A stretch of 27,569 bases of DNA. It comes from RGIG7450 sp045648785 (GTDB taxonomy: Bacteria; Bacillota; Clostridia; RUG12999). The position numbers and the translations under genes are program-made. The DNA is taken from positions 1 to 27,569 of the forward strand of contig JAZROP010000016.1 of the NCBI GenBank assembly GCA_045648785.1, written 5' to 3'. The notes beneath the pieces are model-generated. The model was not told the DNA's origin. It saw only the letters and a list, made by a program, of their open reading frames with translations, and searched no databases. Positions 23,352 through 27,569 of this stretch are shown here, in pieces (the stretch's first letter is position 1; every line of letters begins with the position of its first letter).

Positions 23352-24411
23352 TATTTTTAAGTTTTTCGCTCTGATCAGCTGCGGTGAGAGATTCGATCAG
23401 TTCGGTAATATCTCCGTTTAAAATTTGTTCAAGCTTGTGGAGTGTGAGACCAATACGATGGTCTGTTACACGCCCCTGAGGATAGTTATAGGTTCTGATT
23501 CTTTCGCTGCGGTCACCTGTTCCTACCTGAGATTTTCTTTCGCTTGCAAGTTCTTCAAATTTTTTGCGTTCCTGTTCTTCATAAAGCTTGGTGCGAAGAA
23601 CTTTCATTGCCGCATCCTTATTCTGGTGCTGAGACCTTTCAGACTGACAGGCAACAACTATGCCGGTGGGCATATGCGTTATACGGACAGCAGATTCAGT
23701 TTTGTTAACATGCTGACCGCCGGCACCACTGGCGCGGTAAACATCAATTCTAAGGTCGGCAGGATTAATTTCAATATCAACATCGTCATCCGCTTCGGGA
23801 AGAACAGCAACGGTAACGGTTGAAGTATGAATTCGTCCGGAGGATTCGGTGTCGGGAACGCGCTGAACGCGGTGAACTCCGCTTTCGAACTTAAGCTTAC
23901 TGTATGCGCCCTTGCCAGAAACCTGGAAAACAACTTCCTTAAAGCCGCCAAGTCCTGTTTCATTACAATCCAAAAGCTCGGTCTTGAAACGGTTTGATTC
24001 TGCATACATTGAGTACATTCTATAAAGAACATATGCAAAAAGAGCCGCCTCGTCGCCTCCTGCACCTGCACGAATTTCCATAATAACATTCTTTTCGTCG
24101 TTGGGGTCTTTTGGAAGAAGTAAAATCTTAAGATTGTTTTCTGAATCTGAGATTATTTCTTTAGACTCCTCAATTGTCATTTCTGCAAGCTCTTTAAGCT
24201 CTTTATCCGAGCCGGCAAGAATTTCTTTAGCTTCGGCAATATCTTCTTTTGCCTTTTTGTATTTGCGGTACTCTTCAACTATCGGGGTAATATCCGACAG
24301 CTCTTTACAAAGCTTACTCCACAGAGCATTATCTGCTATTACCTCGGGGTCGCTGACGCTTTTGTTAAGTTCGGCAAAGCGTCCTTCAATAAAGTCAAGT
24401 TTATCAAACAT
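23341..24411 (-). CDS. prfA: Peptide chain release factor 1
   Basis: Class I release factor that reads UAA and UAG; 356 residues. The stop-codon recognition tripeptide is P186-D187-T188 in RVQRVPDTESSGR (the RF1 form PxT; RF2 would have SPF), and the catalytic GGQ is at 231-233 in GAGGQHVNKTES. RF1-like MEIRAGAGGDEAALFA lies at about 111-126. AAGGAGA precedes the ATG, which overlaps the prmC stop by one base (TGATG). The gene directly upstream encodes the methyltransferase that modifies the GGQ glutamine. Confidence 0.98.
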   Translation of the reverse strand: MFDKLDFIEGRFAELNKSVSDPEVIADNALWSKLCKELSDITPIVEEYRKYKKAKEDIAEAKEILAGSDKELKELAEMTIEESKEIISDSENNLKILLLPKDPNDEKNVIMEIRAGAGGDEAALFAYVLYRMYSMYAESNRFKTELLDCNETGLGGFKEVVFQVSGKGAYSKLKFESGVHRVQRVPDTESSGRIHTSTVTVAVLPEADDDVDIEINPADLRIDVYRASGAGGQHVNKTESAVRITHMPTGIVVACQSERSQHQNKDAAMKVLRTKLYEEQERKKFEELASERKSQVGTGDRSERIRTYNYPQGRVTDHRIGLTLHKLEQILNGDITELIESLTAADQSEKLKNNEN

Positions 24412-25244
24412 CAGATTCTCCTTATCCTGCCGGTGACAACTCTGTCAATTCCGGCAAGGTCTTTTTTAATTTTTATATTAGTAAAATTGTTTTCCATTAA
24501 TGAGGCAACGGCATCTCCTTCGCCAATGCCGATTTCAAATATGAGCATGCCGTCGTTTGAAAGGTTTTCAGGCGCAATTTCCACTATGCGGCGGTAAAAG
24601 TCAAGACCGTCTATGCCGCCTGAGAGAGCGGTGTATGGCTCAAAGTTTGCCACATCGGGGGCGAGCGAGAGCATATCTTCATCGGTTATATATGGCGGAT
24701 TTGATGTTAAAATATCAAAAGTGCCAAAGTGGTTTTTTTCAAAAATATCACATACTTCAAAAGATAGTTTATTTTCAAGATTATGCCGCTTTGCATTTTT
24801 CACTGCCATTTCCACAGCCCCGGCAGATATGTCAATACCAAGCCCGGTGACAGACGAGTTTTTGCAAGCCGCAATGGGAATACAACCGCTTCCAGTGCAT
24901 AAATCGAGCAGATGTGTTTTCTCGGAAGCAAGTATTTCTTCCACAACCATTTCAGTTTCGGGACGGGGAATGAGTGTATGCTCATTTACATAAAAGGGCA
25001 TACCGTAAAATTCTTTTTCACCTGTAATATATGCGATAGGTTTGTGCTCTGCACGCATTGCAATGCAGTTTTCAAACAAGGCTTGTTTGCTGTTGTCGGC
25101 AGGCATATCCATATTCAGAATAACTTCAGAAACACTGATGGAAAAAGCATGAGCAAGCAGAATACGGGCTTCGTTTCGCGGATTTTCAGCCACGAATTTA
25201 AGCTTTTCTGCCCCGAGTGAAATAAGATCAGATATTTTTACCAT
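24411..25244 (-). CDS. prmC: Peptide chain release factor N5-glutamine methyltransferase
   Basis: Rossmann-fold SAM methyltransferase (277 residues) that methylates the glutamine of the GGQ motif in release factors. Visible: the N-terminal helical domain that recognises the factor (1-75); LIPRPETE (91-98); SAM motif LDLCTGSGCIPIA (113-125); catalytic/substrate motif NPPY (182-185). Overlaps with DUF1385 upstream by 7 bp and with prfA downstream by one base, so the three genes are translated as a unit. The AGAGAGGA site is about 6 bases before the start. Confidence 0.97.
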   Translation of the reverse strand: MVKISDLISLGAEKLKFVAENPRNEARILLAHAFSISVSEVILNMDMPADNSKQALFENCIAMRAEHKPIAYITGEKEFYGMPFYVNEHTLIPRPETEMVVEEILASEKTHLLDLCTGSGCIPIAACKNSSVTGLGIDISAGAVEMAVKNAKRHNLENKLSFEVCDIFEKNHFGTFDILTSNPPYITDEDMLSLAPDVANFEPYTALSGGIDGLDFYRRIVEIAPENLSNDGMLIFEIGIGEGDAVASLMENNFTNIKIKKDLAGIDRVVTGRIRRI

Positions 25245-26176
25245 GCGGCATCCTCTCTATTTTCGGGAATAACCTCTTTCATAGAGGCAATTGCAACCTC
25301 AATCTGACTGTCATCAGGCTCACGCGTGGTAATTTTCTGCAGCCAAAGACCGGGTTTTGTTAGCAGTGCAACACACTTGCTGTTTGACCTGCCTGAGAAT
25401 TTTAAAAATTCATACGCCACACCGGCGATAACAGGCAATAGCAGAAGTTTAATGCCAATTCTGACAAGCAAGCTGTCCCAGGAAACTACAGAAAAAGCAA
25501 GAACGCTGATAATCATTACTTCAATGAGAAAAGCAGTTCCGCATCGCGGATGCAGACGGGGCTGCTTTCTGACATTTTCAACGGTAAGCTCAAGCCCTTT
25601 TTCGTAACAAAAAATGGTTTTGTGCTCAGCACCATGATATTCAAACACACGGCGGATATCCTTTGCAAGAGATGCAAGGTAGATATAAACCACAAAAATT
25701 GCCATTCTGATTAAGCCTTCAATGAGGCTTTTTATAATATGGTTTTCAATAAAAAATGTGGTGTACTTTGTGATAAAAGCGGGGAGAAGCACAAAAAGTC
25801 CGACTGACAAAAAGAGTGCCAGAACGAGAGAAACATATACAACAGCGTCCTTGCTGATGTGCTTTTCCAACCACATATCAAATTTGGAGGGCTGATATGA
25901 CGGGTCGTCTTCGCCCATATCATAAAGTTCCGCGGAAAACATAAGTGTTTTTATCCCTAAAATCATTGATTCAATGAAGTTAACCACTCCACGAATAATG
26001 GGAAATTTTAAAATTTTGTTCTTTTTTGTAACGGAGGAAACAGGTTTTTTATCAATAACAATTTCACCGTTTGATTTTCTGACTGCAACAGCCATTTCAT
26101 CGGGACCTTTCATCATAACGCCCTCTAAAACAGCTTGTCCCCCAATACTTGTTTTAAAAGATTTATTTTTTTTCAT
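25238..26176 (-). CDS. yqhQ: DUF1385 membrane protein (YqhQ)
   Basis: Integral membrane protein of 312 residues, DUF1385/YqhQ family, function not established. Start: MKKNKSFKTSIGGQAVLEGV (1-20), followed by MMKGPDEMAVAVR, the hallmark of the family. Hydrophobic segments at about 111-135, 155-172, 215-233 and 240-265 are consistent with about four transmembrane helices. A conserved HGAEHKT motif (181-187) and HPRCGTAF lie between helices 2 and 3 and could bind metal. Start has GAAAGG upstream. It is 14 bp after the araC-type gene and overlaps prmC by 7 bp. The linkage to prmC-prfA is common in Clostridia (often with rpmE, which is absent here). The linkage suggests a role linked to translation or membrane growth, but this is only an inference. 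Confidence 0.92.
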   Translation of the reverse strand: MKKNKSFKTSIGGQAVLEGVMMKGPDEMAVAVRKSNGEIVIDKKPVSSVTKKNKILKFPIIRGVVNFIESMILGIKTLMFSAELYDMGEDDPSYQPSKFDMWLEKHISKDAVVYVSLVLALFLSVGLFVLLPAFITKYTTFFIENHIIKSLIEGLIRMAIFVVYIYLASLAKDIRRVFEYHGAEHKTIFCYEKGLELTVENVRKQPRLHPRCGTAFLIEVMIISVLAFSVVSWDSLLVRIGIKLLLLPVIAGVAYEFLKFSGRSNSKCVALLTKPGLWLQKITTREPDDSQIEVAIASMKEVIPENREDAAW

Positions 26177-26190
26177 TTTTCTATTGCCTT

Positions 26191-27060
26191 TCAGTTTAAA
26201 GTTTCGACAGGTTGTTCTGTCGTAAGATTTCTCGAGTTTTTTCTGTATTTAAGAGGAGTTATATTCTCTAGCCGCTTGAATGAATCATTAAAACGCTGCT
26301 GGCTTAAAAAACCAACCTTAAGCGCAATGTCATTTATTTTCATATCGGTGGAGGAGAGCAGCTCCTTGGCGCGGTTTATGCGCACCTGAAGTATAAAGTT
26401 TTTAGGACTTATGCCGAAACGAGCTTTGAAACAGTGGGAAAGATAGCTTTCACTGAGGTAAACATGTGCAGCAAGCTCGCTTAAGCTGATGTGTCTGTGA
26501 AAATTTGCGGTAATATAATCCCTTGCCCGCATCATTGCATCGTTTATGCCCTTTTCGGCTGAAAAACCTGAGGATGAGAGAATTTCTCTGGACAGATAAA
26601 CAAGCATTTCAAGAAGAAGCAAGTATGATAAGAAATCATCCCATTTCTCACGATTCTGCCTTGCCCAGATAATGCGTTTTAACGCGTTTAAAACGGCATT
26701 TTTTGGTCCTGGAGTGAGAACCATGTGAGGCCTTTGCTGAAGCTCGTTTATAATATCTGCGAGTTCGGCAATGTCGGCAGAGAGATTTTCCGAAATGTCT
26801 ATTGCAAAACTGAGCACCATAAATTCACAGGTGGAAGAAGTGACCGTGAATTTATGAAGCTGATGCGGTTTTATAATAATAATATTATGAGGAGAAAGAG
26901 AAACAGTTTCCTCAGAGGTTTCAAAATCTGCACTCCCCCGTTTGAGATATACAAGCTCAAAATAGTCATGTTCGTGGCCGGAAGATGCCCAGGTATGGTC
27001 GTGGGTTTTGCTGAGCGAAATCACGGTCAGAGGGAATGCTGAAAGATTAGAGTTATCCAT
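26191..27060 (-). CDS. AraC-family transcriptional regulator
   Basis: AraC/XylS regulator of 289 residues. N-terminal cupin-type sensing domain (about 1-140), beginning SKTHDHTWASSGHEHDYFEL where His/Glu residues match the metal/ligand pocket of cupins. The C-terminal pair of helix-turn-helix motifs covers about 185-285: ISLSELAAHVYLSESYLSH, then INDIALKVGFLSQQRFNDSF and the ending TPLKYRKN. I prefer the ATG at 27060, with AAAGGTGA 8 bases upstream; an in-frame GTG at 27069 overlaps that ribosome site. The ligand and target genes are unknown. It follows a subtilisin-like protease gene by 11 bp and precedes yqhQ, so it is probably co-transcribed with the protease. Confidence 0.92.
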   Translation of the reverse strand: MDNSNLSAFPLTVISLSKTHDHTWASSGHEHDYFELVYLKRGSADFETSEETVSLSPHNIIIIKPHQLHKFTVTSSTCEFMVLSFAIDISENLSADIAELADIINELQQRPHMVLTPGPKNAVLNALKRIIWARQNREKWDDFLSYLLLLEMLVYLSREILSSSGFSAEKGINDAMMRARDYITANFHRHISLSELAAHVYLSESYLSHCFKARFGISPKNFILQVRINRAKELLSSTDMKINDIALKVGFLSQQRFNDSFKRLENITPLKYRKNSRNLTTEQPVETLN

Positions 27061-27071
27061 AAAAGTCACCT

Positions 27072-27569
27072 TTATTCAGCAGGAATTAAAAGCTCGCGCG
27101 GAATATAATCATTATCGTAGGGTTTAAGTGAACCAAATGATTCCCATAGGAAATGTCGGAGCCTGTTATAAGCTTTGTCTGTTGTGAATGTATGTGTGTA
27201 TTTGCCGCCTGAGGCAAGAGTTATTGGTTTGTGGTCGTAATCCGCCATTTTTCCATTTTGATATCCTCCCAATATAGTGGAAACTGTAACCGGAGAGCTT
27301 GTAAGATTGAAAAGTGTAACCGACTTTGTTTCGTCATCAATGGGGGATATATAAACCGATTTGCCGGCGAGCATATAATTCATCATCGCTTCTATATCAA
27401 GCAACCCATAACCGATTTCGTTATCACGAACAGGTTCCTGTGTATTTACGGCATCTGAGCGGTAAGCAGTATTTTTAAGAATGTCTGCAAACTCAGACGG
27501 AGTAAGGGAAGGATTAATGCTTTTTGCAATTGCTGCAGCTGCTGCGACCTGGGGGGATGCAAAAGATGT
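27072..27569 (-). CDS. Subtilisin-like serine protease (S8), C-terminal part, cut by window edge
   Basis: Reverse-strand frame open to the right edge of the window, 165 residues visible. It begins TSFASPQVAAAAAIAKSI, the S8 subtilase catalytic-serine block (usual form GTSMASPxVAG), with the catalytic Ser codon at 27564-27566. The continuation, PSEFADILKNTAYRSD, then GYGLLDIEAMM, matches the subtilase fold end. The remaining about 100 residues, SVYISPIDDETKSVTLFNLT and after, form a short beta-rich C-terminal extension. The Asp and His catalytic blocks and any signal peptide lie outside the window. The stop is 11 bp before the araC start. Confidence 0.88.
   Translation of the reverse strand, partial: TSFASPQVAAAAAIAKSINPSLTPSEFADILKNTAYRSDAVNTQEPVRDNEIGYGLLDIEAMMNYMLAGKSVYISPIDDETKSVTLFNLTSSPVTVSTILGGYQNGKMADYDHKPITLASGGKYTHTFTTDKAYNRLRHFLWESFGSLKPYDNDYIPRELLIPAE

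Noticed and set aside
27061..27069. GTG start at 27069 for the AraC-type gene
   Set aside because: It overlaps the AAAGGTGA ribosome site that serves the ATG at 27060, so the shorter start is more likely.
1..27569. CRISPR arrays, tRNA or rRNA genes, insertion sequences, prophage genes
   Set aside because: Nothing seen: no spaced direct repeats, no cloverleaf-like intergenic stretches, no transposase or integrase motifs, and the intergenic gaps are all under about 140 bases.

Overview
The window reads as a chromosomal stretch from a low-to-moderate GC Gram-positive anaerobe, most likely class Clostridia. This placement is inferred from strong AGGAGG-type ribosome binding sites, tight operons, consensus sigma-A-like promoters, and typical Firmicutes genes: a YwlE-type phosphatase, a TagO/WecB pair, YqhQ/DUF1385, a DUF1540 protein, a stand-alone MreB paralogue and a LepA-HemW pair. 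Gene density is very high. No gene-free stretch exceeds about 140 bases, and I see no tRNA, rRNA, CRISPR array, insertion sequence, phage gene or integration scar.

Region A (1-8737, minus strand) is a nine-gene run read from right to left: ywlE-type phosphatase, rimI-like acetyltransferase, mnmG, rsmG, era, a PLP aminotransferase, trpS, tagO/wecA-like and wecB, which is cut by the window edge. Gaps are 21 bp or less and several genes overlap, so one transcript from the promoter at 8779-8807 is likely. It joins tRNA/rRNA modification and ribosome assembly (mnmG, rsmG, era, trpS, rimI) to the first steps of a wall-linked glycopolymer (tagO, wecB).

Region B (8816-19831, plus strand) holds tex, a multitask sugar-ABC ATPase (msmK/ugpC type), an mreB/mbl homologue, lepA, hemW, pgi, a small P-loop protein of unknown function and thrC. 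Separate promoters precede tex, the ATPase, the mreB homologue and the P-loop gene. lepA-hemW-pgi probably follow the mreB homologue.

Region C (19849-21393) has a 57-residue cysteine-rich DUF1540 gene on the minus strand, divergent from a metallophosphoesterase-pgsA pair on the plus strand.

Region D (21403-27569, minus strand) is a run read right to left: a subtilisin-like protease (only its C-terminus is present), an AraC-type regulator, yqhQ (DUF1385), prmC, prfA, dusB and apbE. prmC-prfA is a functional pair, since PrmC methylates the GGQ glutamine of RF1. A bidirectional hairpin terminator sits between pgsA and apbE.

Most of the window is housekeeping and I do not see a convincing undescribed multi-gene system. 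The items most worth a second look are the DUF1540 gene with a possible forespore-type promoter, the unknown small P-loop protein with its own strong promoter, the lone MreB paralogue, and operon arrangements that differ from the best-known Firmicutes gene orders.
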